Assembly (NCBI GenBank): GCA_013289835.1
Contig: JABCZG010000025.1
Coordinates: 1 to 64,000 of the forward strand
Length of the DNA stretch: 64,000 nucleotides
DNA from: Acidobacteriota bacterium
GTDB taxonomy: Bacteria > Acidobacteriota > Terriglobia > Acidiferrales > UBA7541
Direction: 5' to 3'
The notes under the pieces are model-generated. The model was not told the origin of the DNA. It saw only the letters and a program-made list of their open reading frames with translations, and ran no database searches. A program made the position numbers and the translations under genes. The stretch's first letter is position 1; every line of letters begins with the position of its first letter. Of the stretch, positions 41,314 through 51,177 are shown piece by piece.

Positions 41314-42289
41314 TGGAGGTTTCCAGCAAAGCCTGTTGCTTGTTCGTGAGTTCGACGAACACGTCTTCGAGGCTGGGCGCTAGCGGACGAATCTCCGCGA
41401 CGGCGATGCCGTTCTTCAAAAGCTGTTCACGTAGATCGTCGAGATTGAAATGGTCTTCGACCAGTGCATGAATCGATTGTCCAAAAATCGTGGCGCTTCG
41501 TATCCCCGGAATTTGTCGAGCGAATCGAAGAGCGCGCGTAACTTCTGGCGTGCTGATTTCAATGCGCATGGTGCCGTGTGGCTGCACGTCCGGAAGCTCC
41601 CGCAGCGAGTTTGGAGTTCCGTCAGCGATGAGCTTGCCATAATAAATGTAAGCTACGTGGCTGCAGCGTTCGGCTTCATCCATGTAATGGGTCGTCACAA
41701 AAAACGTGATGCCGTGCCCCGAGAGTTCGAAAAGGAGATCCCAAAGCTGGCGTCGCGCGACCGGATCAATGCCGGCAGTAGGCTCATCGAGAAAAAGAAG
41801 CTTGGGCTCGTGCAACATGGCGCAACCAAGCGCCAGCCGCTGCTTCCACCCGCCGGAAAGCTGCGCGGACAAGCGGTTCAAATACGGCCCGAGGCCGTTG
41901 AGCTCAACGATTTCGTCAATGCGCCGCTTGAGCCGCGCCGGGTCGAGGCCGTACACGCGGCCGTAGAACGTCAAGTTCTCGGTCACTGTGAGGTCGAAGT
42001 AAAGACTGAAATTCTGCGACATATATCCAATGCGTTCGCGGATGCCCTCGGAATCCATGCGCACGTCGAGCCCTTCGACATGCGCGGAGCCTTCGCTGAG
42101 TGGCAAAAGGCCCGTGAGCATTTTGATGACCGTAGTTTTTCCGCTGCCGTTAGGCCCCAGGAATCCGAAGATTTCGCCCTTTTCCACGCGAAAGCTCACG
42201 TCGTTCACGGCCGTGAACTTGCCGAATCGCCGCACCAGATGTTCGGCGGAGATAGCGGGCTCGAGCGGATTGTTTGTCGCGCTGGCCAT
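41306..42289 (-). CDS. ABC transporter ATP-binding protein, drug-export type
   Basis: 327 residues. Walker A GPNGSGKTT (about 46-54), signature LSGGWKQR, Walker B LLFLDEPTAGIDPVARR and H-loop TTHYMDEAE mark the DrrA/YhhJ-type exporter ATPases. A C-terminal DUF4162-like extension (about 230-315, ending LAPSLEDVFVEL) is also typical. Part of the TetR-HlyD-ATPase-permease operon. Confidence 0.95.
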   Translation of the reverse strand: MASATNNPLEPAISAEHLVRRFGKFTAVNDVSFRVEKGEIFGFLGPNGSGKTTVIKMLTGLLPLSEGSAHVEGLDVRMDSEGIRERIGYMSQNFSLYFDLTVTENLTFYGRVYGLDPARLKRRIDEIVELNGLGPYLNRLSAQLSGGWKQRLALGCAMLHEPKLLFLDEPTAGIDPVARRQLWDLLFELSGHGITFFVTTHYMDEAERCSHVAYIYYGKLIADGTPNSLRELPDVQPHGTMRIEISTPEVTRALRFARQIPGIRSATIFGQSIHALVEDHFNLDDLREQLLKNGIAVAEIRPLAPSLEDVFVELTNKQQALLETSSA

Positions 42290-42293
42290 CCGC

Positions 42294-43391
42294 TTACTTT
42301 CCCGCCTTCAATTTGACGTCAGCCGCCATTCCTGCAAGCACCCGCCCGGCGGCATCGTTGATCCGAATCTTCACGCCAAACACCTGATGGACGCGCTCCT
42401 CGCGGGTCTGCACGTTGCGCGGCAGGAATTCGGCCTGTTGGTTGATTTGCTCAACCACGCCGTCGAACACCTGGTTCGGGAAGGAATCCACGCGGACTTC
42501 CGCCTTCTCTCCGATCTTCACTTGTCCGATCTCCGTTTCCGGAATGTAAATGCGGACATAAATCTGATCCCGTTCGAGCAGCGTCGCCACGGGTGTGTTT
42601 GGAGCGATCAGGTCGCCGGGGCGCACGTCAAGAACCTCCACTGTTGCAGCGGAGGGAGCGACAACCTGCCGCTCGCGGAAGCGCGCTTCGTCGTACGCAT
42701 AACCTGCTTTTGCAAGCTCAACGTCTTCCCGTCGGTTTCCATGCTCATATTTTTCCAAAGTGGCCTGCGTCTCGCGATAGTGCGCTTCGGCGGAAGCAAT
42801 CTCTTCGGGGCGATACCCGTGATGCAGCATATCGAGTTTCTGCTGTGCGTTTTCTCGTTGCGCCAGGGCCATCTTCCAATTGGCCTCTGCGGTATCCCGC
42901 TGCTGTTTGGAGACTAGATCTTTTTTGGCGAGGGCTTCATAGCGATCGAAATCCAGTTGCGTCCGCACTTCATCCGCCTTCGCGCGATCCAGATCCGCTT
43001 GCGCGGCGTCAATATCTTCCTTGCGGTAGCCATTCTTTTTCATCTCAGAGTCGGCCTTGGCCTGCGCCGCGGCCGCCCGCGCTTCGGCGATTTCCTCGGG
43101 ACGATAGCCGCGCTGCGCTTTTTCCGCGCTGGCCTGAGATTGTTCTAGAGCCGCCTGCAATTCCTTGTCGTCAAAGGTGATCAGCACCTGTCCCGGCTGC
43201 ACCGCATCGCCTTCGCGGACAAGGACCTTGTCAATCCTTCCTCCAACTTTGGAGCCCACGCGAATGTCGCGCGCTTCCACGGTGCCGGATCCCTGCAAAG
43301 AATTGTCACGATGGAACCAGCCGGCGTACAGTGCGGTGGCGGCCAGCGCCACGGCGATGGCAATGATGATGAGAATGCGCTTGCGATTCAT
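42294..43391 (-). CDS. HlyD-family periplasmic adaptor (membrane fusion) protein
   Basis: 365 residues from the ATG at 43391 (MNRKRILIIIAIAVALAATA), which gives an N-terminal anchor helix. The biotinyl-lipoyl-like segment (VGSKVGGRIDKVLVREGDAV) and its second half (VLDVRPGDLIAPNTPVATLL) flank a long coiled-coil. That coiled-coil carries two GYRPEEI repeats plus GYRKEDI and GNRREDV variants, each starting a heptad block. It bridges the ABC pump to an outer membrane channel. Confidence 0.93.
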   Translation of the reverse strand: MNRKRILIIIAIAVALAATALYAGWFHRDNSLQGSGTVEARDIRVGSKVGGRIDKVLVREGDAVQPGQVLITFDDKELQAALEQSQASAEKAQRGYRPEEIAEARAAAAQAKADSEMKKNGYRKEDIDAAQADLDRAKADEVRTQLDFDRYEALAKKDLVSKQQRDTAEANWKMALAQRENAQQKLDMLHHGYRPEEIASAEAHYRETQATLEKYEHGNRREDVELAKAGYAYDEARFRERQVVAPSAATVEVLDVRPGDLIAPNTPVATLLERDQIYVRIYIPETEIGQVKIGEKAEVRVDSFPNQVFDGVVEQINQQAEFLPRNVQTREERVHQVFGVKIRINDAAGRVLAGMAADVKLKAGK

Positions 43392-43395
43392 GGAA

Positions 43396-44091
43396 CTACT
43401 CTCCCGGCCTCGAGGATGAAATTTCTGAAAGCGGCGCGAATTCTTGGCGCGGCGCCAGCCCCGTCCAAAGCACATCGAAAGACGCCTCGATGCGCGCGTT
43501 CAACGTGGCATCTCCGTAGAGCGACCAGATCAGCAGCGCGCCGAAAATGGTTTGACGGAAAACCAGAGCGAGCTCGGCGGCTGGCAGATCCTTGCGAATC
43601 TCGCCACGTTCCTGTCCCAGCTGGATCATCTGCGTATGCAGGGCGTGCACGCGCTTCTGCAGATCAAGCATGGCCTCGCGAACGGGCGTCGTCGAAAGAT
43701 ACGCCTGGAGGAGCGCCCGGACGATCGCGGGGTTGCGAACAGGCTCTTGTGTCATGCGCACGCCGAGTCCGCGGAGAAACTCGGACATCGGCGTACGGGC
43801 CTGGCGCGCGGTTTCAATGGCCGCCTCCAGCTTGCCAAGCTGCATCTCCCCGAAAGCCAGAAGGATGTGGTCCTTGCTGGGGAAATAATTGAAAAAAGTG
43901 CCCTTGCCAACGTCCGCGGCCTCTGTGATGTCCTCTACGGTAGTCTCCGCAAAGCCTTTCTTTGCAAAAAGATCCAGCGCGGCGCGGAAGAGTCGCTCGC
44001 GGGTTTCTGCACTGCGGCGCTGGCGCCGGTCCAACACTGCTTTACGTGTGGAACCACCGGTACGCGAGTGTGATTTTGGGTGGCGAGGCAT
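43396..44091 (-). CDS. TetR-family transcriptional repressor
   Basis: 231 residues. The TetR DNA-binding domain (about 28-75) reads ETRERLFRAALDLFAKKG, then VEDITEAADVGKGTFFNYFP. A helical ligand-binding domain follows. The four-gene efflux operon starts here, and a 26/30-match palindrome overlaps its promoter and abuts the ATG, so autoregulation is very likely. The stop lies just before the HlyD ATG. Confidence 0.94.
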   Translation of the reverse strand: MPRHPKSHSRTGGSTRKAVLDRRQRRSAETRERLFRAALDLFAKKGFAETTVEDITEAADVGKGTFFNYFPSKDHILLAFGEMQLGKLEAAIETARQARTPMSEFLRGLGVRMTQEPVRNPAIVRALLQAYLSTTPVREAMLDLQKRVHALHTQMIQLGQERGEIRKDLPAAELALVFRQTIFGALLIWSLYGDATLNARIEASFDVLWTGLAPRQEFAPLSEISSSRPGE

Positions 44092-44093
44092 GG

Positions 44094-44141
44094 TGACTAA
44101 TGCTCATATATGACCATAAGTCAGGTATTCGATTTTGTCAA
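44094..44141 (-). promoter_or_regulatory. Promoter and palindromic TetR operator of the efflux operon
   Basis: On the minus strand a perfect TTGACA (44141-44136) and TATGGT (44118-44113) are 17 bp apart. A 30-bp palindrome (44094-44123) begins TGACTTATGGTCATATATGA; only two mirrored pairs fail to match. It covers the -10 box and ends two bases before the TetR start codon. The transcript leader would be about 14 nt. Confidence 0.85.
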
Positions 44142-44196
44142 GAACATTCCTGTCTAAAGTACGAAGAAATCGCCTATAGAGTTACGCCGGAAAACG

Positions 44197-44226
44197 AAAA
44201 CACCCCGGTTTCGACCGAGGTGTTTT
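44197..44226 (-). terminator. Intrinsic terminator with TTCG tetraloop after the SYLF gene
   Basis: AAAACACC and GGTGTTTT pair, a single C/A mismatch follows, then CGGT/ACCG closes a TTCG tetraloop. T-runs occur on both strands, so it could work in both directions. Confidence 0.85.
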
Positions 44227-44247
44227 GGGTTGGAGTTGTTTCTGAGA

Positions 44248-44967
44248 CTATTCCCTCAGCGAGTTGGGGTCCGACAAATTCTTGGGAGACTTCTGATTCA
44301 AATACGCGATCAATTTTTGCGCGGGAGGAGGAACGGCGACCGCGCCTTTGAACACGATGGACTCTGCCTCGACCTTCTTGTCGTAGACTCGCTCATTGCC
44401 GTCATTGTCGGGGCGCACCGTGGAACCTTCCAGCGAGATCCCGGCAAAGAGGCCGCGGTTCCGGGAGTAGCTCAGGATTTCAGCACGCAAGGTAGCATCG
44501 GTGGACGCATTGGCCGTCCGGCCCTTCGGACCAGCTGCGGCGGACGCATCGGCCCCGAGCTTCACTTTGCTGCTGAGTATGGAATGCGCGCCGCGTGGAT
44601 TCATGACCAGTAAAACGAAGTCCGTGGCCTGGCCACCGATCTGGAAGCCGATGCTGCCGCCTTCCAATGCCATCATCGTCGGAGCGCTCCACGGCCCGGT
44701 ATAGTGCTCGCCGGTGCGGCAGGTCATCGCGCCGCGGCCGTAGCTTCCGCCGACGATAAAAGCGGCCTTCAGGACGGACGGGTAGATAATGACGCATTCC
44801 GCTTTGTCAATCAGGTCCTGCGGGATGTCGTCGGGAATGTCCATAATTTCCTTGATCACTGTCCCGCAATTGTCCAGTCGGTCCGCTTCCTTTCTGTCCC
44901 CCGCGGCCGTGAGCGGCAGACCGACCATCGCCAGGGCCATAAGACAGGAAATAATTCTGTTAATCAC
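44248..44967 (-). CDS. SYLF (Ysc84-like) domain exported protein
   Basis: 239 residues with a signal peptide (about 1-22, cut near LTAAGD). The SYLF/YSC84 domain fills the rest: IPQDLIDKAECVIIYPSVLK, GGSYGRGAMTCR, GGSIGFQIGGQATDFVLLVM and RNRGLFAGISLEGS. The domain binds phospholipids in characterised proteins. Probably periplasmic or outer-membrane associated. Single gene ending in a strong terminator. Confidence 0.92.
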   Translation of the reverse strand: MINRIISCLMALAMVGLPLTAAGDRKEADRLDNCGTVIKEIMDIPDDIPQDLIDKAECVIIYPSVLKAAFIVGGSYGRGAMTCRTGEHYTGPWSAPTMMALEGGSIGFQIGGQATDFVLLVMNPRGAHSILSSKVKLGADASAAAGPKGRTANASTDATLRAEILSYSRNRGLFAGISLEGSTVRPDNDGNERVYDKKVEAESIVFKGAVAVPPPAQKLIAYLNQKSPKNLSDPNSLRE

Positions 44968-45153
44968 GATTCACCTCTTCGAAGTTTTCTGGGCTACCAC
45001 ATCATAGAGTGCTAATCGGTCGGGTGCAACACGCAGCCTCGTGAAAGGGGCCTGACGACGAGCTTTATTTCGTTCTTAAGACGTGCGGCGGCAGACGCAT
45101 TGTGTCGTCTTTCGACTATACTTTTCCTGAGCGATCTTCCGTGCGAGCGAACA

Positions 45154-46773
45154 ATGAAGAATGAAAATCTTGCGAAGCGGTGTTCGGCAATGGTCTTGAC
45201 GGGCGCGCTGTTTTTGCTCGGTAGCGGAACGCCGCGCCTGGCCGCGCAGTCAGGCGCGAAGAGCAACAGCGCATGTTGCAGCGGGAAAAAGCAAAGCATT
45301 TCCGCCAGGAAGGCGTCCCAGAAATTTGCGTCCCGGGCGGAAGCCTTGCTTGCCGAACCGTCCGTGAGCAAGGGGGAATGGGGAATATTGATCGCCGATG
45401 CGGAAAGCGGCGAGACGCTGTATGAGCAGAATGCAGACAAGCTTTTCTTGCCGGCTTCGAATCTCAAACTTTTCACCACGGCGCTGGCGCTGGCAAAGCT
45501 CGGGCCGGAATTCCGGTTTCATACCACTCTGGAGGCTCGCGGAACGATTTCGAGCGTAGGAGTACTGAACGGCGATCTCGTGCTTGTGGGGCGCGGTGAT
45601 CCGAATCTTTCGAATCGCAAGTTCCCGTATGAGCTGAAAGAAGAATTCGACGGACCGCCGGAAAAGGCGCTCGCGGAACTGGCCGATGCGCTGGTCACAA
45701 AGGGTGTGAAGCAAATCTCTGGCGACGTGGTCGGCGACGACAGCTACTTTCCGCGCGAGAGCTATCCAAACGGCTGGGAAATTGATGACATGGTGTGGGA
45801 ATACGGCGCCGCTATTTCCGCCATCGTCGTGGACGACAACACGGTGACATTGACACTCACACCTGGAGAACAAGTGGGCGCACCGGTGCAGGCCGCGGTG
45901 AATCCAGCGACGCCGGATTTTGCGGTTGAAAATAATGTGCTCACCTCCGCGGCGGACGTCAAATCCGATTTGACACTGACGCGCGATCCTGGCTCGCATC
46001 TCGTCGTGGTGAAGGGCACGCTGCCGGCCCGCAGCACGTCGCGTAAACTGGTGCTGGCGATCGAGGATCCCGCGCAACATGCTGCTTCCACACTGAAGCG
46101 TCTGCTGGAAGAGCGTGGCGTAACAGTAGTTGGCGCAGCGAAAGCGCGGCACGACGTTGCGAAAGCTTCAGACGATCCGAACGTTCTTGCAGAGCATGTT
46201 TCCGTCCCGCTCGGCGATTCAGTAAGGCTCGTCAACAAGATCAGCCAGAATCTCCATACCGAAATGCTTTTGCGAACGGTGGCCCGCCAGAATGGCGTGT
46301 GGAGCACGCCGGAAGATTTGATGAAGACGCCCGCGGATTTTTACGCCTTGGCGGGAATTGCAGCTGGCGACGTGATTCAGACCGACGCGTCCGGCCTGTC
46401 GCGGCACGATCTGGTGACGCCGCGAGCCATCGTGAATCTCCTGACTTTTGCGCAGAAGCAGACCTGGTTCGAAACGTATTACGAGTCGCTGCCCGTGGCC
46501 GGACTTGACGGCACGCTGGAAGACCGCATGAAAAACACGCCCGCTGCGGGGCGCATACATGCCAAGACCGGATCGGTTGAGCACGTTCGAACGCTGTCGG
46601 GATTTGCGGAAACGCCCGTGGGACGCCGGTTGATTTTTTCGTTCTTGAGCAACAATCAAGGCGGGAAGAGCCACGAAGCCGCGGACGCGCTGAATGGATT
46701 GTGCGTGGCCATGCTCGAGGAGTTCAACGTTACGCCCGCAAAACGCGCGCAAGACCACAAACATTCCAAGTGA
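45154..46773 (+). CDS. dacB: D-alanyl-D-alanine carboxypeptidase/endopeptidase, PBP4 type
   Basis: Class C penicillin-binding protein that trims or cleaves peptidoglycan peptides in the periplasm. Start at 45154 gives a signal peptide (about 1-32, RLAAQSG). 539 residues. Active-site motifs: SxxK as PASNLKLFTTALAL, SxN as ISQNLHTEMLL, KTG as HAKTGSVEHV. The large insert between the first two motifs contains DVVGDDSYFPRE, as in S13 peptidases. Complete. Confidence 0.94.
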   Translation: MKNENLAKRCSAMVLTGALFLLGSGTPRLAAQSGAKSNSACCSGKKQSISARKASQKFASRAEALLAEPSVSKGEWGILIADAESGETLYEQNADKLFLPASNLKLFTTALALAKLGPEFRFHTTLEARGTISSVGVLNGDLVLVGRGDPNLSNRKFPYELKEEFDGPPEKALAELADALVTKGVKQISGDVVGDDSYFPRESYPNGWEIDDMVWEYGAAISAIVVDDNTVTLTLTPGEQVGAPVQAAVNPATPDFAVENNVLTSAADVKSDLTLTRDPGSHLVVVKGTLPARSTSRKLVLAIEDPAQHAASTLKRLLEERGVTVVGAAKARHDVAKASDDPNVLAEHVSVPLGDSVRLVNKISQNLHTEMLLRTVARQNGVWSTPEDLMKTPADFYALAGIAAGDVIQTDASGLSRHDLVTPRAIVNLLTFAQKQTWFETYYESLPVAGLDGTLEDRMKNTPAAGRIHAKTGSVEHVRTLSGFAETPVGRRLIFSFLSNNQGGKSHEAADALNGLCVAMLEEFNVTPAKRAQDHKHSK

Positions 46774-46788
46774 GACGCGGGGCGCAGG

Positions 46789-47355
46789 ATGAGCGAGGAA
46801 TTGATTGTCACCGTTTTCGGAAGCTCGCGCCCGCGCGAAGGCGACGCGGATTATGAAGAAGCGCGCGTGCTTGGCCGCGCACTGACGAAACACGGGTTCG
46901 CCGTTTGCAGCGGCGGCTACGGCGGAGTAATGGAAGCGGTCTCGCGCGGCGCGAAAGAAAGCGGCGGAAAAACGTACGGTGTAACCGCCGAGTTTTTCAA
47001 AACCGCGAAAACAAATCCGTGGATTGACGTCGAAGTGCGCAAGAAAACGTGGGATGAGAGACTGTTCGAATTGATTCGTTTCGCAAATGGTTTCGTCGCC
47101 TGCAAAGGCGGCACTGGCACGCTTGTGGAACTCGCCGTCGTCTGGGAAATGTTGAATAAATCCGTGATTACCGCAAAACCGTTCGCCGTACTCGGAAATT
47201 TCTGGGAGCCAGTCCTGAAGCGCGTCCGCGAAGTCGAGCTCGCTCACCCAGCACCGTGGAGCGAAGCAAACGAACGCCTTGTCTACGTAGCAGCAACCGC
47301 AGGCGACGCGGCCAATCACTTAGCCGGGAAATTGAAGCAGACCTACGGTTTCTAG
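46789..47355 (+). CDS. LOG family protein (phosphoribohydrolase-like)
   Basis: 188 residues with a Rossmann-type fold. The N-terminal VTVFGSSRP, then VCSGGYGGVMEAVSRGAKE, and CKGGTGTLVELAVVWEML correspond to the nucleotide-binding and catalytic motifs (PGGxGTxxE, here KGGTGTLVE) of cytokinin-activating LOG proteins. The first residue of that motif is Lys instead of Pro. Substrate in bacteria is uncertain. It starts 15 bp after dacB on the same strand. Confidence 0.85.
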   Translation: MSEELIVTVFGSSRPREGDADYEEARVLGRALTKHGFAVCSGGYGGVMEAVSRGAKESGGKTYGVTAEFFKTAKTNPWIDVEVRKKTWDERLFELIRFANGFVACKGGTGTLVELAVVWEMLNKSVITAKPFAVLGNFWEPVLKRVREVELAHPAPWSEANERLVYVAATAGDAANHLAGKLKQTYGF

Positions 47356-47397
47356 TTCTGAAAGCTATTATGAAATCGGGGCAAACGGTTTGCACCT

Positions 47398-48447
47398 TCA
47401 CTTGGGTTGCGAGCGTAGGAGCGTCGGGGCGTACAAGACCGTTTCATACTCGATTGCCTTACTTCCGCATAAATGAATCGGAAACATCGCGTCTCGCAGC
47501 CGTGTCCCCTCGCGCTCGTCCACATACTTTCCTCCAGAGCTCGAAGGCGCCCATTTCTTGACGCGACCATCTGTTCCGATGAGGACGTAATACGCAACTG
47601 CAACACCGGGTGGCTCTTGCTGAAGAAGCGGTTCGTTGTCGATCTGTTTACTACCTTTCTCAATGGGACTCGAACACCAGTCGTACTCCACCGCGCCCGT
47701 GGGCGGGGTAAACAGCCCTTCGGCGAATGTCGTCACTTGCGCCAATGTCTGAATTTTTATCTCCAGCTTTTCGTCGAATAATTCAAGATGGATCCGCGTC
47801 GGATAGCGCTTCTCACCTACGTCCATAAACTCAGTCAGCGATATGTTGTCCAAATGCTTGAGTTCCTCGGCTGTCCCGGAAGCCGGACCACGTAGCAGGT
47901 GCCCGGAATCAAGAGATACGAGCCCATTTGTGTCTGGCGAAACGCACGCCTGCTTCGGAGAGAACTCCTCTCCAAAATCCATGCAGGTGAGAAGCTCTGC
48001 ACCAACCTTGTCGGCGTACACTTTTTTTATCTTGGACTTTGGCCCGGGAAAAGCATTCTTAAATGATCTCAGCGTACTTCGCACGGTCCAATAGGGAAGT
48101 GAAGTGCCCTGAGTGTTCCTCAGAACGTAAAGCTTGTCTCCCGCAGCAAGTTCCACTTCCGCGGCACGCTCCATCCGAAATTCCTCACGATATTTGTCCG
48201 GTGAGGCCCAGGACAGCTCGTACGCGCCCTCGGTGCTTTGGCCGCCAAGTTCGTAATGTATTTGAGCGACGAGATGAAAAGGAGGGGCGTCGTCGGCGCG
48301 TAGGTTTGTGGCCAACCCAGCCTTTTGCAGGAGGTCGGCTGCCTCACTTTTCGTGGGCAAGGATTGTGCCCAAGCGTCGGAGCCGCTCGGCACCGACAAC
48401 ATGAGCGAAAGGGCCACGATCGTGGCAATGTTGATGGGCCGTGTCAT
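47398..48447 (-). CDS. Exported hypothetical protein with TonB-C-like C-terminus
   Basis: 349 residues. Signal peptide (about 1-28, SDAWAQS), then a beta-rich domain (FHLVAQIHYELGG, YELSWASPDKYREEFRM, DKLYVLRNTQGTSLPYWTVR). The last 90 residues (GVAVAYYVLIGTDGRVKKWA ... MFPIHLCGSKAIEYETVLY) loosely follow the TonB C-terminal pattern. There is no N-terminal transmembrane anchor beyond the signal peptide and no Pro-rich linker. I treat the TonB link as weak. Single gene. Confidence 0.65.
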   Translation of the reverse strand: MTRPINIATIVALSLMLSVPSGSDAWAQSLPTKSEAADLLQKAGLATNLRADDAPPFHLVAQIHYELGGQSTEGAYELSWASPDKYREEFRMERAAEVELAAGDKLYVLRNTQGTSLPYWTVRSTLRSFKNAFPGPKSKIKKVYADKVGAELLTCMDFGEEFSPKQACVSPDTNGLVSLDSGHLLRGPASGTAEELKHLDNISLTEFMDVGEKRYPTRIHLELFDEKLEIKIQTLAQVTTFAEGLFTPPTGAVEYDWCSSPIEKGSKQIDNEPLLQQEPPGVAVAYYVLIGTDGRVKKWAPSSSGGKYVDEREGTRLRDAMFPIHLCGSKAIEYETVLYAPTLLRSQPK

Positions 48448-48619
48448 TCGGCGGGCACGTTAGCATGTATCTAATCCCCGAGCAACCCAGAGTTCTATGC
48501 CCACCCAGTTTAGGCGTAAGGTCTCCAGCAAACGTACGCATGACATGGATCCCGTGATTCGTAGTGTGCGTTTGTAACGATAAGAGAAGGTCGTTCATAC
48601 TACAAATCTGCGAGAAGGT

Positions 48620-51034
48620 ATGTCGCGAACTGCGCAAGACGTGCTCGAATTCGACAAGCTGCGGGAATTGCTGCGGCTCCGGACGACGTGTGCGCCGGGG
48701 CGGCGCGCGGTGAGCGCGCTCGAGCCGGGCACGGAGCGTGCCGCGTTAGAGTCTGCGTTCGCGCTGATTCGCGAAGCGCGAGAGTGGTTGCGCGCCGGCC
48801 GCGAATTGGGATTCGGTGCGCTCTCTGATCCGGAAGGTTGGCTCGAACGGCTGGAGGGTCCCGGTGCGGTGCTGGAGCCGAAAGAATTTCTCGACGCTGG
48901 CTCGTTGCTGGAAACCGCGGGATGGCTGCGGCAGCAATTTCGCGAGGAAGCTGCGAAGTTTCTATTGCTGGCGGCGTGGGCCGCATCGCTAGCGGATTTT
49001 CGCGATGTGCATGCGGCCATTCGGCGGTGCATTCTGCCAAACGGCGAAATCAGCGATGACGCTTCAACAACTCTGCGCCGGATTCGCGTCAGCATCACAC
49101 AAACTCGCGACTCCATTCAGAAAACTCTGAAACAAATTCTGCGCTCGCGCAATGCGGAAGCCGGAGAAGACTACGTCACCTTGCGAAATGAACGATTCGT
49201 CATTCCGGTGCGCGCGGAACATCGGCGGAGCGTTCCAGGAGTCGTGCATGGAGCGAGCGCGACGGGCCAGACTGTTTTCATGGAGCCGTTTGAAATCGTC
49301 GAAGCCAACAACCAGCTTGTGCAATTCGCCGAGGACGAAGCGGCGGAAATTCTGCGAATCTTGCGAGAACTCACGGACAGGTTGCAGGCGGTGCGCGGAC
49401 CGCTCCAGGCCGCCGCCGACACGATCGCGGAACTCGACAGCATTTTCGCGCGCGCGCGATTCGCGCAGGAATTCGACGCCGCGATCCCGAAGTTTTCCGA
49501 ATCCGGTGAACTACGTTTGGAAAGCGCGCGCCATCCGGTCCTCGAAGACAAACTTCGCAGGGAAAATCGCGCCATCGTTCCCATGACGCTCTCTCTCGGC
49601 GGAGAAGAACGCGTCCTCGTCATCAGCGGCCCGAACACTGGCGGAAAAACGGTGGCGCTGAAAACGACCGGAATGGCGGCGCTGGCGGCACAGACGGGAA
49701 TCCCGGTGGCCGCGCAACGCGCTGTTCTGCCGTTGTTCGATCACGTGTTGGTGGACATTGGTGATGAACAATCGATCGCCGCGGATTTGTCCACGTTCTC
49801 GGCGCACATGCTGAACTTGAAGGCCATGCTCGAAGCGGCCACGCCGCACTCGCTCGTGTTGGTGGACGAAATGGGCACGGGAACGGCGCCGGAAGAAGGA
49901 GCCGCGCTCGCGGTCGCGTTGCTGGATGAATTCCGCGCGAAAAAATGCATTGTGCTGGCAACGACGCACCACGACCGGCTGAAGACCTACGCCTCGACCA
50001 CGTCAGGCGTGGTGAACGCTGCAGTCGAATTTGACGACGTGAATCTGCGGCCAACGTACCGCCTGATGGTAGGCGTTCCGGGCGGCTCAAGTGGAATCGC
50101 GATCGCGCAGCGCCTCGGAATTGCGGACGGAATTATCGAGCGCGCGCGGTCGCTGCTCGCCCCGGAGTCGCGCGAAGCCGCGGACTTGATCGCCTATCTG
50201 CATCGCACCCGCGACGAACTGGACCGCCTGCAACAGCAAATGACCGCCGAGCGCCACGCGCTGGAAGAAGAACGCAAGAACTTGCGAACTGAGTGGGTCG
50301 AGCGGCAGCAGAAACGCATCCGGGAACTCGAATCGCAGTTCGCGGAGATGCAAAAGCGCTTCGACGAAAACGTCGCGCACGTCCTCGAAGCTGTAAAGGA
50401 ACGCGAACTGCGCGGACAGCTGGAAAAGTCCGCGCGACGCAAGATGCAGGACGTACGGGCCGAAGCGCGCGATGACCTGAACGCCGCCGTGGTTCAGACC
50501 ATTTCCGATTCGCAAGCCGACTTGGGTGTTCATTCCGCTTCGCGAGAAGCGGTCACCGCGGACCGGCTGCAGCCCGGTGCGCGAATTCGCGTGCGCGGCT
50601 TCAGCAAGCCAGTAGTGCTGCGCCGCATTGATGGCTCTTCCGCTGATATCGAAGCCGGCCCTTTGCGAATGAAAATTGCCATCGACGAAATCACCAGTGT
50701 GGAAGCAGAAGCGCCGGCATCGAAAAGCGCCGCGCCTGCCACAAAATTGCAAAGGGTGACGGTGACGGCACAGGGCGGTGAAGGCGCCGCCACGGATGAA
50801 ATCAACTTGATTGGCATGACCGTGGAAGAAGCGACGGGACGCCTAGACAAGTTTCTGGATGAAGCTGCGCTGGCACACCGATCCCAAGTAAGGGTCATTC
50901 ATGGCCACGGAACGGGCGCGCTTCGCAAAGGCATTTCACAGTTTCTGTCCTCGCATCCGCTGGTGGAAAGACATTCCTTCGAGTCCGAAGAGCGCGGCGG
51001 CAAGGCCATCACGCTCGTCGAACTCCAGAAATAA
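48620..51034 (+). CDS. mutS2: Endonuclease MutS2
   Basis: 804 residues; MutS-like ATPase involved in recombination control or ribosome rescue depending on species. Core and clamp helices are followed by the ATPase: Walker A VISGPNTGGKTVALKTTGM near 333-351, LVDEMGTGTAPEEGAALA and ATTHHDRLK. A long coiled-coil (540-620) and a C-terminal Smr domain (725-804, VIHGHGTGALRKGI) complete the family architecture. No N-terminal mismatch-recognition domain, as expected for MutS2. GAGAAGG precedes the ATG. Confidence 0.96.
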   Translation: MSRTAQDVLEFDKLRELLRLRTTCAPGRRAVSALEPGTERAALESAFALIREAREWLRAGRELGFGALSDPEGWLERLEGPGAVLEPKEFLDAGSLLETAGWLRQQFREEAAKFLLLAAWAASLADFRDVHAAIRRCILPNGEISDDASTTLRRIRVSITQTRDSIQKTLKQILRSRNAEAGEDYVTLRNERFVIPVRAEHRRSVPGVVHGASATGQTVFMEPFEIVEANNQLVQFAEDEAAEILRILRELTDRLQAVRGPLQAAADTIAELDSIFARARFAQEFDAAIPKFSESGELRLESARHPVLEDKLRRENRAIVPMTLSLGGEERVLVISGPNTGGKTVALKTTGMAALAAQTGIPVAAQRAVLPLFDHVLVDIGDEQSIAADLSTFSAHMLNLKAMLEAATPHSLVLVDEMGTGTAPEEGAALAVALLDEFRAKKCIVLATTHHDRLKTYASTTSGVVNAAVEFDDVNLRPTYRLMVGVPGGSSGIAIAQRLGIADGIIERARSLLAPESREAADLIAYLHRTRDELDRLQQQMTAERHALEEERKNLRTEWVERQQKRIRELESQFAEMQKRFDENVAHVLEAVKERELRGQLEKSARRKMQDVRAEARDDLNAAVVQTISDSQADLGVHSASREAVTADRLQPGARIRVRGFSKPVVLRRIDGSSADIEAGPLRMKIAIDEITSVEAEAPASKSAAPATKLQRVTVTAQGGEGAATDEINLIGMTVEEATGRLDKFLDEAALAHRSQVRVIHGHGTGALRKGISQFLSSHPLVERHSFESEERGGKAITLVELQK

Positions 51035-51177
51035 GAAGTGGATCGTCAAAAATCGAAATTGGAAAATCTGAATTCGAAAATAGATTTCCACCGTTTCGCT
51101 GTTTACAACAGGTGCGAGCCAGCGCGCTTTGGTATACTCCCCGCGTTCCTTTTGCCAATTCACAACGAGGTGCCTCG

